Assembly: GCF_016283395.1 (NCBI RefSeq)
Contig: NZ_JAEEMU010000032.1
Coordinates: forward strand, 248,001 to 312,000
Reading direction: 5' to 3'
DNA: 64,000 bases
Origin: Ruminococcus sp.
GTDB taxonomy: Bacteria > Bacillota_A > Clostridia > Oscillospirales > Ruminococcaceae
Shown: positions 32,976 through 41,679 of the stretch, piece after piece
Position numbering within the stretch: the stretch's first letter is position 1
Layout: each line of letters opens with the position of its first letter
Notes under the pieces: model-generated
Told to the model about the DNA's origin: nothing
Databases searched by the model: none
Seen by the model: the letters and a program-made list of their open reading frames with translations, nothing else
Position numbers and translations under genes: made by a program

Positions 32976-34190
32976 ATGGCTAACATAAAAGCTAACATGA
33001 ACAAGGACGGTATCATCATATCATACCGTATCAGAGTTTCTGACGGCTGCGGCGTTGACGGAAGGCAGCGTTTCCAGACTATGACATGGAAGGTACCGCG
33101 CGGTATGACTGAAAAGCAGGCAGCAAAGGAAGCGGAGAGGGTAGCTTTACAGTTTGAGGACGAGGTCAAGAATGGCCTTGCAGGTTCTCAGCGTTCGCTA
33201 AAGCTGGTAGAATTCGTACCGATATACCTCGATATCAAGAGGGATATCCTTTCTCCGAGAACCTTTGAGTACTACTGTTCCATCATTGAGAAAGTAATAA
33301 TCCCGTTGCTGGGGCATATGAAGATCTCTGAAATCATAAGTGCGCACATACAGCAATTTGTGCGCTATCTTCAGAAGGAGAAGCCTGATACTTCGCCTGC
33401 GACCATAAAAAAGAAGCTTGCTATTCTGCAATCTATGCTTACTCAAGCGGTGAAGCTTGATATAATACCTATGAACCCTGCTGACGCGAAAAAACTGACG
33501 CTTCCGAAAATGGTAACTCCTAAAGTGGAGATATTTTCGAAGCAGGAGGCTGCTGAGATGCTTGAGTGTCTGGAGCAGGAAGAATTACAATATCAATGTC
33601 TTGTGTATCTCGCTATTATTACGGGGTGCCGTCTCGGTGAGTTGATAGCACTGAAATTCAGTGATATTGATTACGATACGAACAAGGTAACTATCGAAAG
33701 AAGTGCCTATAAGTGCAAGGGCAAGCCTATAGCATTAAAGCCACCGAAGGATTACGAAGTACGCACTATAACAGTCACCGAAGACTGCATTGAGCTTATA
33801 AAGCTTCTGAAAGCTGAGAAAGAACGCGAACGCATGAGACTTGGTACTGCATGGATAGGCGATGAATGGCTGTTCACACAGTGGAACGGCAACATTATGA
33901 ACCCTCAGACTCCGACAGCGTGGTTTGGCAAGTTCCTTAAAAAGAACGGGCTCAAGCACCGTAAATTTCACTCCCTGAGACATACGTCGGCAACGCTGCT
34001 GCTGTATGGCGGAGTAAATTTGCAGCAGGTCAGAGTACGTCTGGGACACGCTGATATCAGTACAACAAACAAGTATCTTCACTGCATTGCAGAGGCTGAT
34101 ACAGAAGCCGCAAATGTACTTGGAAGTATGCTGATAAGCAGGCATAAGCACAGTGAGGAGCAGGCTGATAATACACAAAAGACAGGGTAA
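32976..34190 (+). CDS. Tyrosine recombinase (integrase)
   Basis: A 404-aa phage/ICE-type integrase. The first 65 residues form an arm-binding domain, about 70-165 the core-binding SAM-like domain (YLDIKRDILSPRTFEYY), and about 175-385 the catalytic domain. Catalytic residues are visible: Arg in ITGCRLGEL, His-x-x-Arg in HSLRHTS, His in RLGHADISTTNKY, with the nucleophile Tyr in the last motif (KYLH). It forms the right end of the element with the excisionase. The attachment site should lie within about 200 bases downstream, but no matching repeat was found at the left end. Confidence 0.93.
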   Translation: MANIKANMNKDGIIISYRIRVSDGCGVDGRQRFQTMTWKVPRGMTEKQAAKEAERVALQFEDEVKNGLAGSQRSLKLVEFVPIYLDIKRDILSPRTFEYYCSIIEKVIIPLLGHMKISEIISAHIQQFVRYLQKEKPDTSPATIKKKLAILQSMLTQAVKLDIIPMNPADAKKLTLPKMVTPKVEIFSKQEAAEMLECLEQEELQYQCLVYLAIITGCRLGELIALKFSDIDYDTNKVTIERSAYKCKGKPIALKPPKDYEVRTITVTEDCIELIKLLKAEKERERMRLGTAWIGDEWLFTQWNGNIMNPQTPTAWFGKFLKKNGLKHRKFHSLRHTSATLLLYGGVNLQQVRVRLGHADISTTNKYLHCIAEADTEAANVLGSMLISRHKHSEEQADNTQKTG

Positions 34191-34198
34191 CAGAGCAG

Positions 34199-34231
34199 GG
34201 ACTTTCCGAATGGGAAGTCCTTGTTTTTTTA
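34199..34231 (+). terminator. Terminator of integrase gene
   Basis: GGACTTTCC (34199-34207), GAAT loop, GGGAAGTCC (34212-34220), then TTGTTTTTTT. Confidence 0.85.
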
Positions 34232-34542
34232 TTTTGCGTAGCTGTTACTGCCCGATATGGAATATAAAAGCAAATGTGAAAATCAGTTGTTATTTTATTA
34301 ATTTAATCATATTAACAGACGAGGAGAAAAATCATAATTATATTTGTTTGGTATTACTACTTGAAAGATGATATGATTTATCAAATATGTAATCTGTTAA
34401 CATATATGGAATATATATGTTTGAAAACCTACTATACTGTTTGTATTAAAATACAGCAAATATACGAAATTTTAAATATAAACACGAAAAAGATATAGCA
34501 AATGTGCATAATCGGAGCGAAAAAAAATAATAATTGTTGATG

Positions 34543-34595
34543 ATTGACAAAAATCGTCAATTCTTCTTGTAAAACTGGCAAAAATGTGGTATCAT
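34543..34595 (+). promoter_or_regulatory. Promoter region of polysaccharide operon with inverted repeat
   Basis: TTGTAA (34567-34572), 17-base spacer, TATCAT (34590-34595). Just upstream, ATTGAC (34543-34548) and GTCAAT (34556-34561) form an exact inverted repeat, a likely operator. The rest of the 34232-34542 gap is AT-rich with nothing recognised. Confidence 0.5.
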
Positions 34596-34640
34596 TAATC
34601 ATATCACATCATATGAAAAATTTATAAATAGTCCGACGAA

Positions 34641-34687
34641 TTTACTAATTGTATAATCAGACAATCTATTTACTAATGATAAAATCA
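34641..34687 (+). repeat. Direct repeats in leader of polysaccharide operon
   Basis: TTTACTAATTGTATAATCA (34641-34659) and TTTACTAATGATAAAATCA (34669-34687): 19 bases with a few mismatches, 28 bases apart, in the leader before the kinase gene. Confidence 0.45.
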
Positions 34688-34748
34688 CTTCGGATTTGTA
34701 TAAATGAAATAATAATATAATTCAGCGACGGAAAGGAACTTTAAAAAA

Positions 34749-36362
34749 ATGGATAACGGCTACTCTATCAAGGACATCATTTCACTACTTTTAAGCAAGC
34801 TGTGGCTGCTTATTATCGTGACTATAATCGGCGGTGCGGCAGCTTTCTGCTACTCGAAATTTGTAATGCCGCTGAAATATTCTTCTCATATTTCGATGTA
34901 TGTCCAGAGTTATACGGGGATAACCGAAAATGCCAATCAGCAGAACAATATAAGCAACTCCAAGCAGCTTGTAAATACATATATGGAAGTGTTGAAAGAT
35001 GATGCTGTAATGAACGCTGTAGGCGATAAGCTGCTGACGCAGTTCGATGCAGACACTTTAAGCAAGAACTTCGGTATGTCAGACGGAAAGATATCTCCTT
35101 CATCTATCCGTGACTGCTATTCGATAAGCTCAGTTCAGGATACATCAGCTGTAAAGATAGTGTCCACTACAAAGAATGCAGAAGTAGCTGCAGCTTTGTG
35201 TAACGACCTTACAGAAGTTGCTCCCAGTTACGTTGAGGAAGCAGTTGGCGTAGGTTCTATAAACACTATCGACAGGGCTAAGGTTTATAACGCTCCTGTA
35301 GCTCCTAACATGAAGAAGAACGCAGCACTTGGTGCTATGGCAGCACTTGCGCTGACTTGTATGATAATCTTCCTTATTGACTTCTTTGATAATACAGTCA
35401 AGGATACAGATACAGTTGCAGATAAATTCAAGAAGCCTATCATCGGTGAGATAGCAGCCTTTGGCGTTGAAAAGAAAAAGAAGGACAGTGATGAGGACGA
35501 GCACGTAAAGCTCACGGATAAATCCGTTCCATTCAATGTCGTTGAAAGCTACAAGTCGATACGTACTAATATAAGCTTTGCACTTTCAACGGTGGACAAG
35601 AAGATATTTGCAGTATCTTCCGCAAATCCACGTGAAGGTAAGTCCACAACATCTTCAAATATAGCAATTGCTCTTGCGCAGGGCGGCAATAAGATACTTC
35701 TCATAGATGCCGATATGCGTAAGGCTGTACAGCATAAGGTATTCGGTCTGAAAAACAAAAAGGGACTTTCTTCTGCTATCAGTAAGATGTGCAGCCTTGA
35801 AGAATGTATCCATAAAAACGTTATGGAAAACCTTGACGTAATGACAGCAGGTCCTGTACCGCCTAACCCGTCAGAGTTGCTTGCTTCTGATAATATGGGA
35901 GCTATACTTGAAAAGCTCAGCGAGGAATATTCAATGATACTCATTGATACTCCGCCTGTCAATGTGGTTACGGACGCTATGGAGCTTGCAAAATATGTTT
36001 CAGGTATCGTTGTTGTTCTCAGATATGGAGTGACTACAAATGAAGATGCTGAAGATGCTATAAAGAAGATAGAATTTGCAAAGATGAATATGCTTGGATT
36101 TATCATGAACGATATCAAGATGAAGAAGAGCGGCTATTATTCAAGTAAGTACAAAGGTAAGTACTACTATAAGAAGGGCTATGGCTACGGATATGGTGGC
36201 TATGGATATTATGGTTCAAAACCTGAGATAGGTGATGATGATACAGTTGAGGAAGTGAAAGAAGAAACAGTCAAGAAAGAGACTACTAAGAAGGAGACTT
36301 CTTCCACAAAGACAAACAATAATTCCAAGAAGAAAAATGTCAAAAAGAAAGGTAAGAAATAA
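34749..36362 (+). CDS. Fused polysaccharide co-polymerase and BY-type tyrosine kinase (CpsC-CpsD fusion)
   Basis: A 537-aa protein. The N-terminal Wzz/CpsC part has two membrane helices (about 16-36 and 188-208) flanking an extracellular loop. The kinase part (about 255-455) has Walker A in NPREGKSTTSSN (about 291-302), Walker A' ILLIDADMRK and Walker B MILIDTPP. A Tyr/Gly-rich tail (about 459-490: YYSSKYKGKYYYKKGYGYGY) is the autophosphorylation cluster, followed by an unusual Lys/Glu/Thr tail. Such kinases control chain length and export of capsule or exopolysaccharide. In most Firmicutes CpsC and CpsD are separate; the fusion resembles the proteobacterial Wzc layout. It is coupled to the phosphatase gene by a TAATG overlap. 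Confidence 0.92.
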   Translation: MDNGYSIKDIISLLLSKLWLLIIVTIIGGAAAFCYSKFVMPLKYSSHISMYVQSYTGITENANQQNNISNSKQLVNTYMEVLKDDAVMNAVGDKLLTQFDADTLSKNFGMSDGKISPSSIRDCYSISSVQDTSAVKIVSTTKNAEVAAALCNDLTEVAPSYVEEAVGVGSINTIDRAKVYNAPVAPNMKKNAALGAMAALALTCMIIFLIDFFDNTVKDTDTVADKFKKPIIGEIAAFGVEKKKKDSDEDEHVKLTDKSVPFNVVESYKSIRTNISFALSTVDKKIFAVSSANPREGKSTTSSNIAIALAQGGNKILLIDADMRKAVQHKVFGLKNKKGLSSAISKMCSLEECIHKNVMENLDVMTAGPVPPNPSELLASDNMGAILEKLSEEYSMILIDTPPVNVVTDAMELAKYVSGIVVVLRYGVTTNEDAEDAIKKIEFAKMNMLGFIMNDIKMKKSGYYSSKYKGKYYYKKGYGYGYGGYGYYGSKPEIGDDDTVEEVKEETVKKETTKKETSSTKTNNNSKKKNVKKKGKK

Positions 36363-37036
36363 TGACTGAATATCATTGTCATATACTTCCTGGGATTGAT
36401 GATGGGGCTAAAGATGTAGATACATCACTTGCGATGATAGAGATGATGAAAGAACAAGGGGTTGAGCGAATAGTCGCAACTTCACATTTCTATGCACACC
36501 GTGAAAAATCAGTGGCTGAGTTCCTGAAAAAGAGACAGGCGGCTTTTGAAAAAATCAGGGACAAGTCTGTGATAAAGGATATTATACTCGGTGCAGAGGT
36601 AGCAGTCGAGAATGGTATTTCCGAACTTCCCGATATCGAAAAGCTTGCTGTTGAGGGCACACGAATGATACTTCTGGAGCTGCCGTACAGAGCTTATGCT
36701 AAATGGATGTCTGAGGAAATATATAATATAGGCGCAGAGTTCAACTTAAAGGTGATGTTGGCACACGTTCATCGTTACCTTGAATACTACAGTAAGGATG
36801 AAATGGAGGAATTGCTTTCAACAAAAGCTGTAATGCAGATAAATAACGAAGCGTTTTCAAGTTGGAGTGAGAAAAAGCTTGTAAAGCGTATAATAGCTGA
36901 CGAAAAGAGATTTGCTTTCGGAAGTGATGCTCATAATACTAATGACCGCAAGCCAAATTGGGACTTGCTGAAAAAGAAAGTAAAGCCTGATATTATCGGG
37001 CTTTCTGATAAAGTTTTAGAGAGATATAGAGTTTAA
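36362..37036 (+). CDS. PHP-type tyrosine-protein phosphatase (CpsB/YwqE family)
   Basis: A 224-aa protein with the metal-binding motifs of the family: YHCHILPGIDDGA at the N-terminus, ATSHFYAHRE, GAEVAVENG, LAHVHRYLEYY and FGSDAHNTNDR. It removes phosphate from the Tyr-rich tail of the kinase encoded just upstream, resetting polymer export. The start codon overlaps the kinase stop by one base. Confidence 0.93.
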   Translation: MTEYHCHILPGIDDGAKDVDTSLAMIEMMKEQGVERIVATSHFYAHREKSVAEFLKKRQAAFEKIRDKSVIKDIILGAEVAVENGISELPDIEKLAVEGTRMILLELPYRAYAKWMSEEIYNIGAEFNLKVMLAHVHRYLEYYSKDEMEELLSTKAVMQINNEAFSSWSEKKLVKRIIADEKRFAFGSDAHNTNDRKPNWDLLKKKVKPDIIGLSDKVLERYRV

Positions 37037-37127
37037 GATTTTTGGGACATTGGAGTACTTTATTGATTATGGAGTGAGGTCAATAAAGTAACCTTTAAAA
37101 AATTATTTATAAAGGAGTATGAGGATT

Positions 37128-38471
37128 ATGAGTAGTGTGAGCGCGGTTAAAGAAAAAATAAGAATAACTAAAGGAACATTGTTTAATGCCGATTCCAGAT
37201 TTGCTGGCATTGAACCATTTGAAACTAAGCTTTGGCTTGCATCGCCTACAATGCACGGCGATGAGCAAAAGTGGGTTAAGGACGCATTTGATAAGAACTG
37301 GATCACAACAGCTGGTGAGAACATCAATGAAGTTGAGAAACTAATGGCTGAATATATAGGGGTGAATCATGCCATTGGACTTTCTTGCGGAACTTCTGCT
37401 CTTCATTTAGCTATAAGACTTGCAGGTGAGAAGCTTTATGGAATTCCGAAGGTTGGACACGGAAGTTTGGAAGGACATATGGTTTTTGCATCTGACATGA
37501 CATTCGATGCGACAGTAAATCCAATCACATATGAGGGTGGAGAACCTGTGTTCATTGACACAGAGGCTGATACTTGGAATATGTCACCTGATGCTTTGGA
37601 GAAAGCATTTGAGATTTATCCTGATGTAAGGCTTATTGTCGTTGCGCATTTGTATGGTACACCCGGAAAGATTGATGCTATTAGAAGAATAGCTGATAAG
37701 CATAATGCATTAATAGTTGAAGATGCAGCTGAGTCTTTAGGTGCAACATATAAGGGCAAACAGACAGGTACTTTCGGCGATTATTCGGTTATATCTTTTA
37801 ACGGAAATAAGATTATTACAGGAAGTTCAGGAGGAATGCTCCTGTGCTCAGACAAAGCTGATGCTGACAAGATTCGTAAATGGTCAACACAGAGTCGTGA
37901 AGCTGCTCCTTGGTATCAGCATGAAGAACTTGGATATAACTATAGAATGTCCAATATCATTGCTGGTGTGGTAAGAGGACAGATCCCTTACCTTGAGGAG
38001 CATATTGAAGGCAAGAAGAGAATCTATGAAAGATATAGAGATGGACTTGCAGATCTTCCTGTTACTATGAATTCTTTTGATACTCGTAACTCAAATCCGA
38101 ACTATTGGTTGAGTTGTATGTTGATTGATGAAGATGCTATGGCTCCTATGGTTCGTGGAGAACAGGATCAACTTTGGAAGTACGAAACAGGAAAAAGCAG
38201 TCCTGCTGAGATTCTTGATGCACTTTCAAGATTTAATACAGAAGGTCGTCCTGTCTGGAAACCGATGCATATGCAGCCTATCTATAGAAGTCACGCTTTT
38301 ATTACAAGTTGCGGTAGTGGTAGAGGACAGAGTAATGCTTACATAAAAGAAGAGTGCATGGACGTTGGTGCTGATATTTTTAGACGCGGCTTGTGCTTAC
38401 CAAGTGATATTAAGATGACTGAAGAACAGCAGGATGTTGTGATTGAGATTATTCACAGGTGTTTCGAATGA
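37128..38471 (+). CDS. DegT/DnrJ/EryC1-family sugar aminotransferase
   Basis: A 447-aa PLP enzyme. The ATG at 37128 is ten bases from AAAGGAG; an earlier ATG is one base from it. PLP-binding features are SCGTSALHLAIRLAG, VVAHLYGTPGKID, VEDAAESLGATYKG and the Schiff-base Lys at about 228 in SFNGNKIITGSSGG. It is slightly longer than usual (about 380-400 aa) because of an N-terminal extension and an insertion near 345-375. It aminates a UDP-4-keto-hexose, giving an amino sugar such as one of the bacillosamine or viosamine type. It lies next to the initiating transferase, as with EpsN/PglE-type genes, so the product is probably the first sugar of the repeat unit. Confidence 0.88.
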   Translation: MSSVSAVKEKIRITKGTLFNADSRFAGIEPFETKLWLASPTMHGDEQKWVKDAFDKNWITTAGENINEVEKLMAEYIGVNHAIGLSCGTSALHLAIRLAGEKLYGIPKVGHGSLEGHMVFASDMTFDATVNPITYEGGEPVFIDTEADTWNMSPDALEKAFEIYPDVRLIVVAHLYGTPGKIDAIRRIADKHNALIVEDAAESLGATYKGKQTGTFGDYSVISFNGNKIITGSSGGMLLCSDKADADKIRKWSTQSREAAPWYQHEELGYNYRMSNIIAGVVRGQIPYLEEHIEGKKRIYERYRDGLADLPVTMNSFDTRNSNPNYWLSCMLIDEDAMAPMVRGEQDQLWKYETGKSSPAEILDALSRFNTEGRPVWKPMHMQPIYRSHAFITSCGSGRGQSNAYIKEECMDVGADIFRRGLCLPSDIKMTEEQQDVVIEIIHRCFE

Positions 38472-38541
38472 GAAGAGTCATGCAAATACTGTGGTTGAAT
38501 ACACAGAGATTAACAAATAATGTTTTCAGGGAGTTGGACGA

Positions 38542-39381
38542 GTGAAAGTGATAAAGATACTGTTAAAAATCATTGAAGTTATCATAGCTTTAGCAACTCT
38601 TGCTTCTGTGTTTGCTTTCATTGCTGAGCGTATAGATGAGATCAAGTATAAAGGAGCAAAGTTCTTCAGAAAGCCGACTGGTATCTATGAGCGTTTCATT
38701 AAGCGTCCGCTTGATTGCTTCCTGTCCTGCGGTGCTACAATTGCACTGAGTCCAATATTGTTCTATTTAATTATTGCAGGAGCTGTTAATATGAAAGGCA
38801 ATCCTTTCTTCACACAGGATCGTCCTGGAAGAATAGATCCGAGAACTGGTAAGGAGCGAGTATTTAAACTCATAAAGTTTAGATCTATGACGAATGAGAA
38901 GGATGCTGACGGAAATCTTCTTCCAGATGAGCAGAGATTAAAATCTTATGGTAAGCGTCTCAGGTCTTCAAGTCTCGATGAACTGCCTGAGCTTTTCAAT
39001 ATAATAAAGGGAGACATGGCTGTTGTAGGACCTCGTCCTCAGCTCGTTAGAGATATGGTGTTTATGAGTCTTGAACAGCGAAAGAGACATTCTGTTAGAC
39101 AAGGACTTACAGGATTGGCTCAATGTAATGGAAGAAACGGTTTGTCTTGGGATAATAAACTCAAGTATGATATTGAATATTTAGAAAATGGCATCACTTT
39201 TATGGAAGATGCGAAGATTATCTTTCATACAGTAGAGAAGGTCTTCAAGAAAGAAGGAATAACAATGGATAAAATGGCGACTGCTGCTGATTATGGTGAT
39301 TATCTGCTTAGTGAAGGAAGAATTGATAAGACTGAATACGATCAGAAGCAGAAAGAAGCTAAAGATTATGTGTTGAATTAA
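38542..39381 (+). CDS. Initiating phosphoglycosyltransferase (bacterial sugar transferase)
   Basis: A 279-aa membrane enzyme, with a GTG start after GGGAG. There is an N-terminal hydrophobic segment (about 5-27) and the re-entrant helix after RPLDCFLSCGATIALSPILFY. Catalytic motifs include QDRPGR, FKLIKFRSMT, SSLDELPELFNIIKGDM (Asp-Glu pair) and VVGPRPQL. It transfers a sugar phosphate from a UDP-sugar to undecaprenyl phosphate, starting the repeat unit. The C-terminal 50 residues are longer than in the minimal PglC form. Confidence 0.92.
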   Translation: MKVIKILLKIIEVIIALATLASVFAFIAERIDEIKYKGAKFFRKPTGIYERFIKRPLDCFLSCGATIALSPILFYLIIAGAVNMKGNPFFTQDRPGRIDPRTGKERVFKLIKFRSMTNEKDADGNLLPDEQRLKSYGKRLRSSSLDELPELFNIIKGDMAVVGPRPQLVRDMVFMSLEQRKRHSVRQGLTGLAQCNGRNGLSWDNKLKYDIEYLENGITFMEDAKIIFHTVEKVFKKEGITMDKMATAADYGDYLLSEGRIDKTEYDQKQKEAKDYVLN

Positions 39382-39404
39382 TTTATAGGAGTTAAAAAAT
39401 CAAT

Positions 39405-40232
39405 ATGAAGTTTTCACCTTTTTCAGTGGCAATATCAGTATATCAAAAAGATAAAGCTATATTTTTTGACAGAGCTCTTCAGAGTATTACAGAGCAGCAA
39501 ACAGTAAAACCATCAGAGATAGTTTTGGTGTGTGATGGACCTTTAAATGATGATTTGAATGCTGTAATAGATAAATATAGAAAAGCTTATCCGATCTTCA
39601 AGGTTTTGCGCTTAAAAAATAACAAGGGGCTTGGTAACGCTTTAAGATTGGCTGTAGAAAATGCATCTTATGAATTGATTGCAAGGATGGATAGTGATGA
39701 TGTATCAGTTCCTGACAGATTTGAGCAGCTGTTGAAGTTTTTCAACGTTCATTCAAATGTCGATATTGTTGGAGGAGATATTACCGAATTTATCGGTGAT
39801 GAAGATAATATTGTAGGCAAAAGAACAGTACCAAAGAAGGACTCGGCAATAAAGGAATATATGAAAACTCGATGCGCATTCAATCACGTATCAGTAATGT
39901 ATAAGAAATCAGCAGTTCAAGCTGCAGGTGGATACTTGGACTGGTTTTGGAACGAAGATTACTATCTTTGGATTAGAATGCAGTTAAATAATGCCGTATT
40001 TGCTAATACAGGTACAGTGTTAGTTAATGTTCGTGTTGGTGAAGATATGTATCAGCGACGTGGAGGTAAGAAGTACTTCCAAAGCGAGTATGGTTTACAG
40101 AAACTGATGCTCGATAAGGAAATGATTGGATTTATGACTTTTATTTGTAATGTTGGAAAACGAGTGATAATACAAAGGCTGCTACCAAATAAGATTCGTG
40201 GCTTGGTCTTTAGAAAGTTTGCGAGGAATTAA
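39405..40232 (+). CDS. Family 2 glycosyltransferase
   Basis: A 275-aa GT-A enzyme. The N-terminus MKFSPFSVAISVYQKDK leads to the nucleotide-sugar pocket, IVLVCDGPL, NKGLGNALR and the metal-binding ARMDSDDVSVPDRF (DxD-type). WNEDYYLWIRM provides the acceptor-side acidic residues. It resembles amylovoran/rhamnan-type GT2 enzymes. It adds a sugar to the lipid-linked repeat unit on the cytoplasmic face. Donor and acceptor are unknown. It still has the base composition of the upstream genes. Confidence 0.85.
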   Translation: MKFSPFSVAISVYQKDKAIFFDRALQSITEQQTVKPSEIVLVCDGPLNDDLNAVIDKYRKAYPIFKVLRLKNNKGLGNALRLAVENASYELIARMDSDDVSVPDRFEQLLKFFNVHSNVDIVGGDITEFIGDEDNIVGKRTVPKKDSAIKEYMKTRCAFNHVSVMYKKSAVQAAGGYLDWFWNEDYYLWIRMQLNNAVFANTGTVLVNVRVGEDMYQRRGGKKYFQSEYGLQKLMLDKEMIGFMTFICNVGKRVIIQRLLPNKIRGLVFRKFARN

Positions 40233-40233
40233 G

Positions 40234-41148
40234 ATGGTGAAATATGTCGACGGATTAGTTAGCATCATAATGCCAACATATAAAAGATCTGAAAAGTTAA
40301 TTCGTGCTATAAAAAGTGTTTTAGATCAAACATATACCAATTTAGAATTATTGTTGGTTAATGATAATGAGCCGGATGATGAATTTACTCAAGATTTAAA
40401 AAAACGAGTGAAACAATTTGAGAACGATTCAAGATTTAGATTGATTATACAAAAAAAACATATTAACGGGGCGGTGGCAAGAAATGTTGGGATTAAACAA
40501 GCAAAAGGAGAATATGTAGCTTTCTTAGACGATGATGATTGGTGGGAAAAAGAAAAACTAGAAAGACAAGTAGAGAGCCTTAGTAAACTACCTAATGATT
40601 GGGGTGGTGTATCATGTAAATATCGCTTTTTTGATAGTAACAAAAAAGTGATCGGAAAAACAGAGAAGTATAATGATGGAAATATTTATAGAGATGTTTT
40701 ATTTTTATTGTCTGATGTAGCAACTGGTACGTTATGTTTACGTCATGAAGCGTTGGATAAAACAGGTTACTTTGACGAGAAATTGTATCGACATCAAGAT
40801 TTGCAGTTAATTATTGAGTTTACCTATCATTATAAATTAAAAGAAGTTGATGAATTTTTGCATTGTTGTGATGTAAGTGATGCACAAAATCGACCAGATG
40901 GTTATAAACTAATTCAACACAAAAAGAGATTCTTTTATTCTATTAGATCAATACTAAAAAAAATGGACAAAAAAGATGTTGAATGTGCATATGCGTTACA
41001 TAAATATGAAATAGGCTATGTTTTTTTGAAAAATGGAGATTATAAAAAAGGAATTCATTATTGTTTAGCTGTTTTTAGTTCACCAAGGGCACTTTATTAT
41101 TGTATGAAAAAAACTCTTATGAAAATAAAAACGGTTATTATGAGGTAA
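40234..41148 (+). CDS. Family 2 glycosyltransferase
   Basis: A 304-aa GT2 enzyme from the ATG at 40234, one base after the previous stop, with GAGGAA upstream. Motifs are VSIIMPTYKRSEKLIRAI, LELLLVNDNEPDD, GAVARNVGIKQAKGEYVAFLDDDDWW (DDD metal site) and RHQDLQLIIEF. The C-terminus is basic. From here the sequence turns clearly AT-rich, marking the start of the variable part of the cluster. Confidence 0.87.
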   Translation: MVKYVDGLVSIIMPTYKRSEKLIRAIKSVLDQTYTNLELLLVNDNEPDDEFTQDLKKRVKQFENDSRFRLIIQKKHINGAVARNVGIKQAKGEYVAFLDDDDWWEKEKLERQVESLSKLPNDWGGVSCKYRFFDSNKKVIGKTEKYNDGNIYRDVLFLLSDVATGTLCLRHEALDKTGYFDEKLYRHQDLQLIIEFTYHYKLKEVDEFLHCCDVSDAQNRPDGYKLIQHKKRFFYSIRSILKKMDKKDVECAYALHKYEIGYVFLKNGDYKKGIHYCLAVFSSPRALYYCMKKTLMKIKTVIMR

Positions 41149-41152
41149 TTAT

Positions 41153-41674
41153 ATGTATGAAATAAGATATTATTTTTCAAAGTTTAAATCTAAGATATTG
41201 AAAAATAATAAAGAAGTTATAAGTGATTTTTTTAGAAAATATGGAATGACTGTAGGAAAAGGGTGCAATATATGTTGCAACATTATGACAACAGAACCAT
41301 TTTTAGTAGAAATAGGAAATAATGTAACGATTTCAGGTGATGTAATTCTTATTACTCATGATAATAGTATTTCAAAAGTTGATAATAAATGTCCTAATAT
41401 ATATGGTAAAATAAAAATAGGAAATAATTGCTTTATAGGTCAAAGAAGTACATTATTGTATGGTGTAACATTAGTGGATAATGTAATTGTTGCAGCTGGA
41501 AGTGTAGTTACAAAAAGTGTTTTTAAGTCAGGTATCATTATAGGAGGTAATCCTGCACATGAGATTTCAACTTGGAGTAAATTTATAAAAGAAAATGGAG
41601 AGCATACTTTATATCGGAATGATCTTCGAAGTGCATATGAAAATAACAGTAAGCACATTTTAGAAGAAAGGTGA
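41153..41674 (+). CDS. Left-handed beta-helix acyltransferase (O-acetyltransferase)
   Basis: A 173-aa protein with hexapeptide repeats through the middle (about 60-150): VEIGNNVTISGDV, IYGKIKIGNNCFIGQRSTLL, YGVTLVDNVIVAAGSVVTKSV. The catalytic His is probably in LITHDNS. It likely acetylates a sugar of the polymer using acetyl-CoA. It overlaps the next frame only if a GTG start is used there. Confidence 0.85.
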   Translation: MYEIRYYFSKFKSKILKNNKEVISDFFRKYGMTVGKGCNICCNIMTTEPFLVEIGNNVTISGDVILITHDNSISKVDNKCPNIYGKIKIGNNCFIGQRSTLLYGVTLVDNVIVAAGSVVTKSVFKSGIIIGGNPAHEISTWSKFIKENGEHTLYRNDLRSAYENNSKHILEER

Positions 41675-41679
41675 TTAAT

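Larger units (their letters stand above)
17282..34190. mobile_element. Integrative, probably mobilizable element (approximate limits)
   Basis: About 17 kb between the pilus operon and the polysaccharide cluster hold a serine recombinase at one end and an excisionase plus tyrosine integrase at the other. Between them are a ribbon-helix-helix protein with a small relaxase, an ImmA/IrrE protease, a P-loop ATPase and cargo genes. The relaxase without a full conjugation gene set suggests a mobilizable rather than self-transmissible element. I could not find convincing att direct repeats, so the limits given are the outermost recombinase genes, not measured ends. Cargo includes an amidoligase/amidotransferase operon and a secreted leucine-rich-repeat protein. 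Confidence 0.65.

Noticed and set aside
17052..34296. GTTATTTTAT shared near 17052 and 34288 as attachment repeats
   Set aside because: Ten AT-rich bases can recur by chance, and the left copy is part of a terminator.
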